From Adineta vaga (Eukaryota; Rotifera): a stretch of 64,000 nucleotides of DNA. Positions 10,901-22,456 of this stretch are shown here, piece after piece. The stretch covers positions 15,562,001-15,626,000 of the forward strand of contig CP075492.1 of NCBI GenBank assembly GCA_021613535.1, read 5' to 3'. How positions within the stretch are numbered: the first letter of the stretch is position 1; the number at the start of each line of letters is the position of its first letter. A program made the translations under genes and the position numbers. The notes beneath the pieces are model-generated. The model had not been told where the DNA came from. It was given only the letters and a program-made list of their open reading frames with translations, and did no database searches.

Positions 10901-13900
10901 ATATGTGTATGCAATAGAACGGAAATGATTTTGTATCAGAAAATATGTGTTTATAAATAAAGCATTTTCAATTGTTTATGATGATGCAATGTTTTATGTC
11001 ATTGAAATAATAAATGAAAAAAGCACGTTATGAGAGAAAAGCTTAATAGCCGTCACTGTATGCAGCCATTTCCGTTCGTTCGTTCTGATCTTTTATTGCT
11101 ATTCTGTTGTTTTTCCTTTTTCTTTCGTTCTATTTAATATTTGTTATTGCATCAACAAACTGTAGCAATCATGTCTTTCTCGATTGAATACAAATTCATA
11201 CAGTAGGATAGATTCGCTCGAATAAACACTGTATACTTGTTACCACTATATTTGATGTTCATTCGATTCTGTCTATGCGTCATTTAGTTTTTTCTAACTG
11301 AAAAAGAGAGATGATAAGCAAGCGAACGATATTATTACAATTATCGAATAGATTATATTTCATTCTTGAGTTTTTACGACTATTTTCGACTTGATCAGTA
11401 GAATAAAATGGAGTTCTATGAAAAATACTAAATATGTGGTATGAGCAATTATACCAGAAGAATTATTAGAAAAAAATGGATTTCTATGTCTTTCAACATA
11501 TACCAAAGAAAGCAAAGTGTACCAAAATCTAATGTGTTTTTGAACTCAATGAAGTAACACTTATTAATTTGTACATATTCTTTTCTGAGTGATAATAGAC
11601 ATTGTTCAATAAAAAAAGAAATGTATAGTTAAGTTTAAACTACTTACGAAACTATATCAAACTATTTTATTCGAACTAAAACGGTTATTATCAAACAACT
11701 GATAATTGCTCAGTATGTCATGTATGTATGTATTTTCGTATGTAAATATTGACAGAAAAACAAACTTAGCTGAATATTCTTTTTAAGATAGATTTCATAC
11801 AATCGGAAATGACGCATTTGAATATAATTTATTTTCACCATTCGGTATTGGTTGTTTGTTTTATTACGAAACCATAGCCGACACTATTGTGGACATACAT
11901 AATAAAAGTTTAATAACTACGAAGAGAAAATTATTCAGATATATGAATGTGGATGATGAAATATCCTAAGATACGAATTTGACTGTATTAATTATACCTT
12001 CAAGAGATTTAACTCGTATTCTGTATCGTACGATGATGTATACAATACACTCACAACACAAAAACTACTAATTAATACGAAAGGGAAGAGAAAAAAAGAG
12101 TCGATGATTTCAGTGTTAAACAATAAAAAATACTATTGTTTGTATTCATTTAACATAAAATAAAAAGTCACGTGGTGATCAACGATAAAAAAAAGGGGCG
12201 AGCATGTATGTCCTCTTGTTAATCGTCACTTCTTCTTTTAATCAATCTGATTATATACAAGATAAGATCCAATCGAGAAAGTAACAATGAGTGAACCGAA
12301 GAAGATACCAGACCGTATCAGTTAGTGCAAGACTATATACGCGCTACATTGACAACAAAAAGGATTTTGTGCACCAAAAAAAGGTTTCGTAGAGAAACTA
12401 CGAAACCTTCAAAAGGATTTCGTGTAGCACCATTTTCGTTTTTGCTCTAGAGCTATTTTATTATCCTATTCTTCAGGAAATCTTTTGTGCACCTTATCCA
12501 AATTGTTGACAGATCCTGCCATATGATTCTACCAGGAGTTCAACGATTCCTAATTAGAAAAATCTAACTTCATACTTCAGGATATTAGTAGATTTTCTTT
12601 GGCGGTTCCATCACATTTTTTTGACCTAGGCATTTACAGATTGCATCAGGTTTGCTGACAGAATCTTTACATGATTTTCGAAATAGAACAGACATTCTGT
12701 TTACATACCGATGAGTTCACTCAACTGAGTATCCCATGTCATTCTATATCACTTGAGCGTTCAATATCTTCAATTTTAGCTTTCTATGTGAATAGCAAAT
12801 AATTTAAAAACTTCTGGGAATGCATCAACATGTAAAGATCTACTTTAGGCAATGAAATTTTTGTTAATTTTTCAATCTTAGTTCTATCCAAAAACTATAC
12901 TTTAGCTTTTCTTGAATATTAACAAAGATATTTTTATGAGAAAAAAACAAGTAGCTTAACCCCTTCCAGCCGACTACCAGAAGATAGCATGCAAAAATTC
13001 TACTTCTTTACATGCTCTGCCTTTTAGGTGTAAAGGTTACCGAATTCCATTTTGAAATTTAAAGAACTGAAATCGAGTCGAATGCCAACATGTAACCTTT
13101 TGGCAACATCCGGTCGTGAAGGTACAAAAAGTTGGAAAAAGTCAATTACTTTTTCTCAGTGGAAGTCCAATAATTTGCTGTTAGTTTTAGTTCAGACTAT
13201 CCAACGAAAGCATACTTTATTCATCTATTCACTTCTTACAGCCTTAAGATGAAATATATTGCAATAATACTCCAAAATTTTGCAAAAATTACGCACATAT
13301 CACCTATTTTCCCTAGAAAAGTTCACGAATATAGTGAGATTCTAACACGATTTACAGCACATCATAATATTCCTATTCAGACTATTGTAAAACACAAGTA
13401 GCGCGAATTCAACGGATTCGCTCTCTCTTCTTATGAAATAAGGAAAGTACATCGTTGCATGCTTGCAGAAAAAATTCAGTCCGAATCTGCACGGTTTTTG
13501 CCGAATCAATATAGTCATATTCTTCACAACATTTTATAGAGGAGTTCGGAGCTTAACATTAAGGAGCAAGGATGGTTACAAAGTAAGACAGAAAACATGG
13601 TACCGTACAATATTGGGATTAATGTTTCATGTATGTATTTTATAGACTCACAGGAGCAATTTTTCAAATAATAGTATATACTTTCTTACGCTTTCAAGTT
13701 TGCTTTGTAACGTGCTATAAACGTACATTTCAAATTCTGAAGCAAATGCTTATGCTGGAAGTGTCGTGTTACGTAGACAAATGCATATAGAGATCATTAA
13801 GTATACTTACGGTGGAAACTAATGCTGAAATGTATTGAAGTTGTTTTTGCGTATATAGGAAGCAAGCTCCTTCATATCTTTATATTCAATAAAGCTGCTT

Positions 13901-14233
13901 GATTTTTTTCCAAGTAATATTTATTCAAGTGAATCAACGAATCGTGCAATTGTATACACACGCTTTTAAGTTGCATATGAAGTAATGTCTTTCATGCATG
14001 TGTTTTTTTCATGACGCTCCACTACACAGTTTGTCTTTCCTTTGTATTCTTCGTCTAATGTAAGAAAAGACAAACGTGTATATGCAACCTAAGTAAATGT
14101 ATGATACCAGCTTCGCTTAAATAAACCGACAAATTTTTAAGCGTTTTTGTACTCTGTATAACCCTTTCTTTCAGAAAAGGGAATTGTGAATCTTGTTAGA
14201 ATCTAACTAAATTCGTGAACTTTGAGGGCATAC
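10901..14233. other. Long intergenic stretch, no gene recognised
   Basis: Only short random-looking ORFs (13052-13252, 13342-13645) without recognisable domains. Contains a perfect hairpin at 12381-12409 and three related copies of a TTTTGTGCACC-like motif at about 12367, 12425 and 12485. A CT/TA simple repeat sits at 14322-14342. Confidence 0.45.
12381..12409. repeat. Perfect 12-bp hairpin
   Basis: AAGGTTTCGTAG at 12381-12392 and its exact reverse complement at 12398-12409 enclose a 5-base loop. It is flanked on both sides by AAAGGATTT(T/C)GTG-like direct repeats. No coding gene is nearby to which it could serve as a 3' element; it may be the core of a small foldback element. Confidence 0.5.
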
Positions 14234-14645
14234 AATGGTCTATTTGAATTCTTTCTGAATTTATAAAAAAGAAAAAGGTTTCATTTCCGACTGAAATCAT
14301 GGATCTTCATAATTACGTACCTCTCTCTCTATATATATATAGATACATCCATACATGTATACCTTCATTCTTTATTAATTCTGAAGTGGCCATATCTTCG
14401 GGTCTACGAGTCTAAGCTTATAAGGATCAAAGGGTCTACGAGCGTTTTAATTTTAAATATGATTTATGAAGATATATGTAATCACTAATCGACTGAATGG
14501 TTGGGTCTGTGAGGTTTCTTGTTTGTTGATATGCAAATAAATTGTTACGTTTTCAACAGACCCGTAGACCCGTATACTCAAGGTTCTGTGAAAAAAATCA
14601 TGGTCTCTTGTGATTTTGAATTCAGAAAGAATTCAAAAAAACCAT
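14234..14645. mobile_element. MITE-like foldback element, about 410 bp
   Basis: The left end (about 14235-14262) reads ATGGTCTATTTGAATTCTTT continuing CTGAATTT, and the right end (14618-14645) is its imperfect inverse (GAATTCAGAAAGAATTCAAA then AAAACCAT). Inside, GGGTCTACGAGTCTAAGC near 14400 is mirrored by AGACCCGTAGACCCGTATAC near 14560, so the whole segment can fold back. No ORF inside, so a non-autonomous element is likely. No clear target-site duplication was found. Confidence 0.45.
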
Positions 14646-14654
14646 AGAGTCTCT

Positions 14655-14735
14655 GAGGGTGGGGTGGGTGTGGATGTGAGTGAAGAAGATATACTGAAAC
14701 CCAGGCCAACCCTCACCCACATCCACACTCACACC
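14655..14735. repeat. GT-rich imperfect inverted repeat
   Basis: GGGTGGGGTGGGTGTGGATG at about 14657 is followed about 45 bases later by CCTCACCCACATCCACACTC, its imperfect inverse. It directly abuts the MITE-like element and lies some 80 bases upstream of the LicD-like gene start. A similar GT-rich inverted repeat occurs at 63438-63487. Confidence 0.5.
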
Positions 14736-14812
14736 ATCAGAACTCTTCGGTAACTTCTATATTTTGTTTCTTTTCTTCAATATCCTATAGATACACGGCA
14801 ACTTCAAAACTA

Positions 14813-15808
14813 ATGTATTCTCGAAAATTGTTTCTTTTCGGTTCATTTAATTTTTTCATTTGTTTTATAACGTGCATGTTTCGTTTTATCAGAATATCGC
14901 CATCAAAATGTACCTCGAAGAATCAAACTTATGTACCCAAAACAGAATCGTATGAAGAATATTCCTACCGTACATGTAGGCATATGATAAAACACAACGA
15001 TATATCAAACAGCAGCAATCCATCTATGCATATCAAGATTCCTAGCAGAATTTCTGGTATTAGTCGTCTTTCCAAGAACTACTCATATGAAAACTGGCGA
15101 AATCACGCAGCAGTAAATCGAGCTTTAACTCCATGTGAACATCTGATCGGTATGAATGTTATTCGAGCATTTTCTACATTTTGCGAACGGTATAATATTA
15201 CATATTGGATGATTGGTGGTACTCTTCTGGGTTCACTGCGTCACTGGGATATTATTCCTTGGGATCATGATCTTGACTTTTTCGTACGTGAACGTGACAG
15301 AGAGTTTCTTGAACGTCAATTCATGATAGATCAACATAAAGTCCCTATGTATCTACGACCAGGTAGTCGAAAGCATGGCCCAACGAAGATTTTCCACGAA
15401 TCAAAATCGAAATTAAAGTGGCCGTCAAATTTTTATCCATTTATTGACTTATTTTACTACGAAGAGAACAGCACACATTTATGGGATCATAAGCTTTGTT
15501 GTCATCATCATATTAGAAAATCTGTAGTATTTCCATTAAGTATTCGACCTCTAGGTTCATTATGGCTTCCTGCTCCACGCAATCCATTCGGTTATTTTAA
15601 AGAGTTGCGCCCACCATTGTTCGCTCATCCTACAAATACATGTCATGTTAGAGGCTATGGAGCAGCTACGAAGACAATAATGTATAGATCGCCGATGATT
15701 GTACAATGCAGTACTCTCTCTCAAGTGTATCCATTCGTACAGAGAAAAAAGGGCAACTTGGAACATCTGATACTCGATGGAAAAATTCTACAAACAATGT
15801 CAAATTGA
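14813..15808 (+). CDS. LicD/fukutin-like phosphotransferase, type II membrane protein
   Basis: A 331-residue single-exon gene. Residues about 5-27 form a signal anchor (Leu/Phe-rich), so the rest should face the Golgi lumen. The core motif YWMIGGTLLGSLRH followed by IIPWDHDLDFFV is the LicD signature: GG.LLG...R...I.PWD.D.D, with the two acidic residues of D-H-D-L-D expected to bind metal. LicD proteins transfer phosphocholine in bacteria; animal relatives (fukutin, FKRP) transfer ribitol phosphate to O-mannosyl glycans on dystroglycan. The remainder (FYPFIDLFYYEE, NPFGYFKELRPPL) fits the family. Substrate cannot be told. No frame lesion. Confidence 0.75.
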   Translation: MYSRKLFLFGSFNFFICFITCMFRFIRISPSKCTSKNQTYVPKTESYEEYSYRTCRHMIKHNDISNSSNPSMHIKIPSRISGISRLSKNYSYENWRNHAAVNRALTPCEHLIGMNVIRAFSTFCERYNITYWMIGGTLLGSLRHWDIIPWDHDLDFFVRERDREFLERQFMIDQHKVPMYLRPGSRKHGPTKIFHESKSKLKWPSNFYPFIDLFYYEENSTHLWDHKLCCHHHIRKSVVFPLSIRPLGSLWLPAPRNPFGYFKELRPPLFAHPTNTCHVRGYGAATKTIMYRSPMIVQCSTLSQVYPFVQRKKGNLEHLILDGKILQTMSN

Positions 15809-17221
15809 TAAATATCGAAATAATTATTGATTACCATACCAGTTTGTTTTGAAAGACTTTTTTTTATAAGAATAATAAATTGGTATGCTACGATTTGTCT
15901 TGTCTTCCTCCTAATAATATTTCGAAAAACATCTTTATCGTGTTTCATTCTATCTATTCCTTAATACTATATACATATAGTTGTAAAAGCTGAGAATATC
16001 ATTCATCAATAGTAAAAAATTTTTGATTTTCGCAGGATATCATGTGTTCTCCTTCATCGTAAAGATGAAACTTAGGCGCAAGTATTTGAACGTGTAGCGA
16101 AAAATTGGATTCTCAATGGTATTGTCAATAATCAAGTAGAACAAACATCAATTGATGTTTGAAATACAAACAATTGTTCGCTTATTCGAATACCTTTTGA
16201 TTCTAATGAATAAGGATGCTGCAAGAAACTGTACTCGACGATGTGGAAAACTACAAACTAAACCTCAACGGATAATACCATTTTATAGTAATTATCTTTT
16301 ATCTCAATATAATTTTATTGGAAATATGCATCATGGAAATCTCAAGAGACAAAATTACTTGTCACTTCAAGAACAATAAATTTATACACGAGCACGTAGG
16401 CCCTATCAAGATATACTACAGTTTCTCGATAATCTCGATTTATAAGTCAAAGGAAGATATTGATATAAAAAACAAAATTATCGATTAAGTTGTTTTTGTT
16501 CTGTTAACACATACTTTTCACGAAAATAAAATAAGTGATCTCGATCAGTCTCGAGTATCATTCATCAACATGATGAATTTTGTAGTCGTTCAATGGAGAC
16601 CATCAATGAACTTTACTTCGTCAAGTGATGTTCTGATGATTCAGTCCACGTTGAGAATTGACAGAAGAAACATGAGTGATGTCTGATATTGGTAAAAATG
16701 AATAGGCAACATGTACGATGTGTCCTCACTGACTAGAAGCGATGATAAAACATATGATCATAAAGAAGATGTATGTATGCAGGATCATCAAGCCAATTTA
16801 GAATAGACTGAAAAGTCATTCGATGTAGTAGAACAGCAAATGCACCGTGTGTTTGTTACTCGATCAACATTGCAACATAGATCTAAAAGAATTATTTTTT
16901 AGATAGATTTTTAAGACAAGATCTTAAATTCTCCATAGTAAATCATTCATCTGAAGTTACACTTAGCAATGTTTCTTTACGTGAATGGTTACTTTAAGTT
17001 AAACAGTAGAAATGAATACATATTATAACTCTAGCTGGTTGTTATTCTAATGGATTGATATCAGCACATTTATTGGAGGTTGAATTATTATTAAAATTTT
17101 CGACTATAAGAAAAGCAATATTGTTATTCTTCATTGAATTAAGCTTAGCTGGAAAATCATAGATCTTAATAACATGAGCTTTATACGCCATATTCGATAA
17201 TTAAAACGATTTTTAAGAAGA
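15809..17221. other. Intergenic, no gene recognised
   Basis: Holds a 75-codon plus ORF (16152-16379) without recognisable domain or coding character; I treat it as chance. Rest is AT-rich. The promoter of the GT31 gene presumably lies near 17.0-17.2 kb. Confidence 0.4.
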
Positions 17222-17431
17222 ATGTTGATCACATGGTGTCAAAGAGTACGATCGATTTATACTTTCTATTACATTTTTATAATATTACTATTAATAAATG
17301 CTTCCTACTGGTATTTCTCAATTCAAAATCATACATCTGAATCGTTACTGAATTCTAACATGAAACGACTTCAAATTGTTGTGGGAATTCAAACAGAATG
17401 GTTAGCACAAATGAAAACATTAGTCAATGCT

Positions 17432-17444
17432 TCACAACATACAT
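17432..17444. repeat. Target-site duplication, left copy
   Basis: TCACAACATACAT, identical to 22676-22688. It directly abuts the poly(T) run that is the 3' tail of the minus-strand retrotransposon. Confidence 0.9.
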
Positions 17445-17794
17445 TTTTTTTTTTTTTTTTTTTTTTTGGTAACAAAGCTTTATTGTAAAAAAGAACAACA
17501 CTGTAACATAAAGTCAACGGAAGGTATTGTACTTCTACATAAGCTGGAGTAGAGAAAAAAAAGGACACATGACGTATGTCTTTTGTCCGTGACATAGTAA
17601 TAAGAACGAGAAAAATTTTATATGCCAATAGTGAGTGTAGATGGGGTGACGCGTGTAAAGTCTTACATATGTGGTAGAAGAAAAAGAAAAAGAAAACAGA
17701 AAACAGAAGATATAGTGGTACTATATGGATAGATTGGAGAGGAAGAGAAAAGAAGCTGGATTGTATGTGACATGTTTTAAATCAGCAAATATAT

Positions 17795-18062
17795 TGACTC
17801 GATTTCATATTGCATATAAGAACGAGCAAAGAATTTACTGGATATTGTAAGGATCAGCAAAGACGTTGACTCGATATCATATTGTATATAAGAACGAGCA
17901 AGGAATTTACTGGATATTGTAAGGATCAGCAAAGACGTTGACTCGATATCATATTGTATATAAGAACGAGCAAGGAATTTACTGGATATTGTAAGGATCA
18001 GCAAAGACGTTGACTCGATATCATATTGTATATAAGAACGAGTAAAAGAATTTGCTGTATAC
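17795..18062 (-). repeat. 72-bp tandem repeat in the LINE 3' UTR
   Basis: The segment beginning GAACGAGCAAGGAATTTACT recurs at 17820, 17892, 17964 and 18036, exactly 72 bases apart, with the two middle copies near-identical and outer ones decayed; a further weak relic follows to about 18200. It lies between ORF2 and the poly(A) tail. Confidence 0.9.
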
Positions 18063-18316
18063 ATGAATCGGTTTAAAGATTGGCTCGATATTATATTATA
18101 TATAAGAATGCGATCAATAAATAACTGAATAGAACGAAAGAACGATACAGCATATAGATTGAATCGACTTCTTATTTTGTATAAGAACGAGTTAAACGAA
18201 GTAGCTGAATAGTATATTTGATTGCGATATATCGTTTTTTACATCGATTCGACTGACACAAGAATAGTCTATTCTCTCGATGTTACTATTATATGTAATG
18301 GTTGGTGATTTCTTTT

Positions 18317-21007
18317 TTAAATTTTGTCTAAGATGCATTGTAGATGATTCTTCAGTGTAATGTCGTTGTTTGTTGTTGCCTTTTGAAGTGTATGTTTAAG
18401 TAGTCCTATTGCATAATCTTTGATTTTTGGAATGTTGCTGATCTTGTGGATATATTTGACAGATGTATATATGGGTAGTCCGAGTGCAGCTCTAATTGCT
18501 TTATTCTGCATGATTTGTAAACGGTCCCATACTTTTTGATCAGCAGTAAGGAGAATAGGATGTCCATAAATGATAACTGTGCGTACAATTGATTTGAAAA
18601 TATTTATCATCGTCTTGTTGTTGGGTTCATATGCTGTTCTCGAAAGATATCGAAGTAGACCGATCCGAGGAGCAATCTTGCTTTCAATATGTTCGAGATG
18701 TGCTCGCCATTTTAATCTTTTATCTATAATTACACCCAAGTAACGTGTGGAGTCCAGTGGTTTGATGATGGTGTCTTCAACTTTAACTTTCACTGGATTC
18801 TTGTAGTGTTTTCTTGGATGTATGCTGAAGTGTATCAGCTCTGTCTTAGTTGGTTGAAGTTTTAATTTCCATGACTTGCACCAACTTTCGAATGCATCTA
18901 TGGATTGTTGTAATCTGGTGTTAAGATTTGTTAAGGTGTTGCCAGATGTCCATAATGCAGTGTCGTCGGCGAACAACCCATGTTCTGTATGAGTTGGTAT
19001 TCCATTCATCGAATCTGCCGTATACATAATATAAAGTAATGGTGATAACGGAGATCCTTGTGGTGTACCGCTCTTCAGATTAAACGGACGTGATAATATA
19101 TTTTCGATTTCAATTGCAGCCGTTCTATTGCTTAAGAATGAGATCAGATAGTTGATGATGAAACAGGGAAGACGTAGATCATTAAGCTTGTATATCAAAC
19201 CATCGTGCCATACCGAATCAAATGCGGCTTTGATGTCGAAAAGAATGACAGCTGAGTGACGTCGTCGACGTGGTCGTCTAAGTTGTCCTGCAGCGTATCT
19301 TTCTAATCGCACGATGTTGTATATAGTGCTTTTACCTGGTCTAAATCCGGCTTGATGTTGTGGTAAGATGTTTCGTCGTTCAAGTTCGAGCATTAAACGT
19401 TGTTTGATTATTTTCTCCAATAGTTTGCCTAAGCAACTAAGGAGACTAATCGGTCGATAGCTAGACGGTTGTTGTTTGTCTTTCTTTGGCTTTAATAGAA
19501 GAATAATATTAGCCTTTTTCCACATTGCTGGAATATAACCTTGTTTCAAAATTGCATTAAACAGATTTGTTAGATGCTGTACCAGTAATTTTGAATGATT
19601 CTTCAAACATCGGTTATGAATGTTGTCTGGACCAGTGGAGCTATTTCTAAGTTGTCTTATATGATTTTTGACTTCTTTTTCTTTGATTTGCTTCCACTTT
19701 GGTGTGTTTGAAGAGGTTATAGTTTTACTTTTGACTTTGTTTGCTTGGCGTGTTACTTGATCATGAAGTGGCAACGTATCAGCAGTGTGAGAGTAGACTT
19801 CATTTTCGAAGTAATCTGCAAATAAGTCTGCTTTCTCCTTGTCTGATGTTGCAGTTGTATTGTTGTATTTCATGATGTTGGCGTAGGTTTGCTTGATCCT
19901 TTTGTTGTGGAACTTGCGCACCGTCAGCCAAACTTTGTCCGAATACATTTTCTTATGGCATAAAGATGACATTAACTTGTTGAAGTTATTTCTTCTGTCG
20001 TTTCTAAGTGAATTTGTAAGCAAGACTTTGGAATTGTAATATAGATGTTTATCTAAGTTGTTTCCAGTCTTCTTCCATTTTCGATATGCTTGATGTTTTT
20101 GTTTTATCAGGCTTATCGATACTTCACTTGGTGTATACGTTCGGATCATCTGCTTTGTTTGTGGAACGGCTTCTTTTGTTGCTTCTAGTATACTAGTGGT
20201 AATGAATGATGTATATTCTTCTATGTCTGCTGTTGAATCTAAATGATGATCATTTTTCCACAGCATCAGTTGTTGATCTAACTTGCACCTAAATTTTGAC
20301 CATTTTGCTGCTTTGAAATTAAATAAAATTCTTGACGAAGCCGGTTTGGGTTCAGCTCCGCAAGGAATATCAAATGTTAATGGTTTATGGCCATTTAATG
20401 CACCGATTGTTGGATGAGTCTCAACGTTTGATATGAATGAAAGAAGTGGTTGACTTGCTAGAATCCAATCTAGTTTAACTTCATAATCATTTTTTTCGAA
20501 AGTTGGACTATCATCGTCGACACAATCAATAAGACCATCTTTAAATAATTCTTGCAGCTGTCTTCCTCTAGCATTAGCTTGTTGTGATCCCATATTATAT
20601 AATGTTGCATTAAGATCACCCATGATAATGCAGTTGTTGTTAATGTTATAAAGTTCGTGGAATAAGTTGATATCGATCTTTGCTTTTGGTGGTACGTAAA
20701 TGGAGGATATTAGTATTGATTTGAATGATTTAGTTCGAATCTCTACTGCTATCGCTTCATTCTTGCAGGTTATTTTGTTCAGTACTTCTTGACACTTGAT
20801 ATGTTGTTTCACTGCTAGTAATACTCCACCCCCAGCTTGTCCTATTCGATCATTTCTGAAGATGTTATAACCAAAAAGAGTGAATGGTCTTTCGCTCTTT
20901 AGATTAGTTTCATTAACAGAGATAATATCGTATTTGGAGAATCTGGCTAGGAGTTCATCTTTGTGTTTGGTAATTGAGTTAATGTTGATATGGCATAAAC
21001 TAAGCAT
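18317..21007 (-). CDS. LINE ORF2: APE endonuclease and reverse transcriptase
   Basis: 896 residues from an ATG at 21007. The N-terminal 220 residues are an apurinic-type endonuclease: HININS, VNETNLKSE (catalytic Glu), IMGDLNA, LDWILAS and the closing GHKP. The reverse transcriptase follows at about residues 480-760: SSYRPISLLSCLGKLLEK, FDIKAAFDSVWHDGL, GTPQGSPLSPLLYIMYTADS, the catalytic box LFADDTALW, and STRYLGVIIDKRLKWRAHL. The C-terminal part (VRTVIIYGHPIL...LQIMQNKAIRAALGLP) is the thumb/linker typical of jockey-type elements. There is no RNase H domain. It nicks the target and primes reverse transcription there. Its start lies 33 bases after the ORF1 stop, so reinitiation or an IRES-like mechanism is likely. 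No frame breaks. Confidence 0.93.
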   Translation of the reverse strand: MLSLCHININSITKHKDELLARFSKYDIISVNETNLKSERPFTLFGYNIFRNDRIGQAGGGVLLAVKQHIKCQEVLNKITCKNEAIAVEIRTKSFKSILISSIYVPPKAKIDINLFHELYNINNNCIIMGDLNATLYNMGSQQANARGRQLQELFKDGLIDCVDDDSPTFEKNDYEVKLDWILASQPLLSFISNVETHPTIGALNGHKPLTFDIPCGAEPKPASSRILFNFKAAKWSKFRCKLDQQLMLWKNDHHLDSTADIEEYTSFITTSILEATKEAVPQTKQMIRTYTPSEVSISLIKQKHQAYRKWKKTGNNLDKHLYYNSKVLLTNSLRNDRRNNFNKLMSSLCHKKMYSDKVWLTVRKFHNKRIKQTYANIMKYNNTTATSDKEKADLFADYFENEVYSHTADTLPLHDQVTRQANKVKSKTITSSNTPKWKQIKEKEVKNHIRQLRNSSTGPDNIHNRCLKNHSKLLVQHLTNLFNAILKQGYIPAMWKKANIILLLKPKKDKQQPSSYRPISLLSCLGKLLEKIIKQRLMLELERRNILPQHQAGFRPGKSTIYNIVRLERYAAGQLRRPRRRRHSAVILFDIKAAFDSVWHDGLIYKLNDLRLPCFIINYLISFLSNRTAAIEIENILSRPFNLKSGTPQGSPLSPLLYIMYTADSMNGIPTHTEHGLFADDTALWTSGNTLTNLNTRLQQSIDAFESWCKSWKLKLQPTKTELIHFSIHPRKHYKNPVKVKVEDTIIKPLDSTRYLGVIIDKRLKWRAHLEHIESKIAPRIGLLRYLSRTAYEPNNKTMINIFKSIVRTVIIYGHPILLTADQKVWDRLQIMQNKAIRAALGLPIYTSVKYIHKISNIPKIKDYAIGLLKHTLQKATTNNDITLKNHLQCILDKI

Positions 21008-21040
21008 CGTTGCTGCTTGTTTTAAGTGTTTTGTTGTCGT

Positions 21041-22456
21041 TTATAGATGCATCAGGAGAGTTGTTGGAAGAAAGGGCTCTCTTGTTTGTATTGGATCCTT
21101 CTTTTTTATTTTGTGCGTCTTTTGATGTAGTAGGAGTTGATGGCATAGTAGGTTTATTTGAAGTGACATTCTCTGTTGTAGACGATTTGTCAGCTTCATT
21201 CTGTTGTTTTTTGGTTTTGGTTTGATGATCTTAACTGCTTGACTTTGTTCGTTGGAATCAGAGTCTGAATCAGTTAATATATATTTTTCTTCATTATTAC
21301 GATCGAGGAGTCCGAATGATTTTTCGATCTTCTTGATCTTCTGATGTAGTGCTTTGAATAGTCGATTGGTAGTTTTTTCGATGATGGTTTCCATTTTGCT
21401 GGTAAGAGCATTAATGATATCGTCGAATAAATTGTCCGTTAATAGTTGTTTTTGTGTTTGGTTGAATTGTGATAGAGGTGGGAAGTCATGTGTGCTGTAG
21501 ATTGATGGTGCTTGTGTTACTTGTTTGCTTGTTGTTGCATATTGGTTAACCATGTTTTGCATCTTCTTTTCTTGTTCTCTATAATGTGAACATTCTTTGG
21601 AAGTAGCAATATGATTACCTTTACAGTTGTAGCACTTGACTGCGTCATCTGTAACAGTACATTTGTCGTTGCTATGATTTTCACCACATCGACTACATAC
21701 TTGTTGCTTGGTTTTGCAGTATTTGGCTACATGGTTGTATTTTAAGCAAATGTAACATTGCACCGGTTTGGAATTTTGTGTCGCTGGTTCAGCGGTGAAG
21801 TGCATGCAATCCACTTGTAAACCAGTTTGCACAAAGATATTTCGATTTGTTGCATCGCTAAATGATATCTTGACTGTTCGTGTTGGAGTCTTACCATCTT
21901 TGCTTGTTAATCGAATAACTTCTGTTACTTCAAGACCAACGTTCTTTAGTGCTTCAGTTATTCGATCGTTTGGTAGTTCTAGATCGACTCTTTTTACGAA
22001 GGCGATCTTTTCTGTGTCCTTGATTCTTTGTATAGATCTTGGAACGTATACCGTGGCTGATGGTTGACCGTTTGACGATAATATTGATGAAAAGTCGTTT
22101 AATATGTTGTTGAACGATTTAACATCTCTTGCATATAATGTGAATATTCCATTTCGTCCAAGTTGGATGTCATGGATATTGACTTCAGCAAGATGTTGCT
22201 TCAATATATCATTTAGCTGCAATTTGTTTAAGTTAACACCCTCTAGAATAAGAGGGGCGATACTAAATGTTGGTTGGCTTGATTTTAAAGCATATGGTCC
22301 TGCTTTGCCATCTTGTGTTGTTCGTTGTGGGCTTTGTATGCTTTGTGAGCTTTGTGGCCCTTGTTTTCGTTGTGTGGTGGTTGCTCTTTGTTGGTTGTCC
22401 ACGCTGTGATAGCGTCTCTGTTGACCACCGCCACCCCTTCCTCTCTTGGAAGGCAT
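21041..22456 (-). CDS. LINE ORF1: nucleic-acid-binding protein with zinc knuckles
   Basis: About 471 residues from the first real ATG at 22456 (MPSKRGRGGGGQQRRYHS). The basic, Gln-rich N-terminus is followed by an RRM-like region (IQRIKDTEKIAFVKRVDLEL... TVKISFSDATNRNIF) and then three zinc knuckles: CYICLKYNHVAKYCK, CSRCGENHSNDKC and CYNCKGNHIATSKEC. Such ORF1 proteins coat the element RNA and act as chaperones. The C-terminal third is charged and low in complexity (SDSDSNEQSQ, KKKDP). Intact. Confidence 0.88.
   Translation of the reverse strand: MPSKRGRGGGGQQRRYHSVDNQQRATTTQRKQGPQSSQSIQSPQRTTQDGKAGPYALKSSQPTFSIAPLILEGVNLNKLQLNDILKQHLAEVNIHDIQLGRNGIFTLYARDVKSFNNILNDFSSILSSNGQPSATVYVPRSIQRIKDTEKIAFVKRVDLELPNDRITEALKNVGLEVTEVIRLTSKDGKTPTRTVKISFSDATNRNIFVQTGLQVDCMHFTAEPATQNSKPVQCYICLKYNHVAKYCKTKQQVCSRCGENHSNDKCTVTDDAVKCYNCKGNHIATSKECSHYREQEKKMQNMVNQYATTSKQVTQAPSIYSTHDFPPLSQFNQTQKQLLTDNLFDDIINALTSKMETIIEKTTNRLFKALHQKIKKIEKSFGLLDRNNEEKYILTDSDSDSNEQSQAVKIIKPKPKNNRMKLTNRLQQRMSLQINLLCHQLLLHQKTHKIKKKDPIQTREPFLPTTLLMHL

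Noticed and set aside
13052-13645. Small ORFs at 13052-13252 and 13342-13645
   Set aside because: No domain, no splice context and no similarity to anything recognised; composition like surrounding non-coding DNA.
17222-17488. Short gene ending in a poly-Phe tail
   Set aside because: The Phe run is the translated poly(T) of the LINE 3' tail; the gene really continues at 22689.
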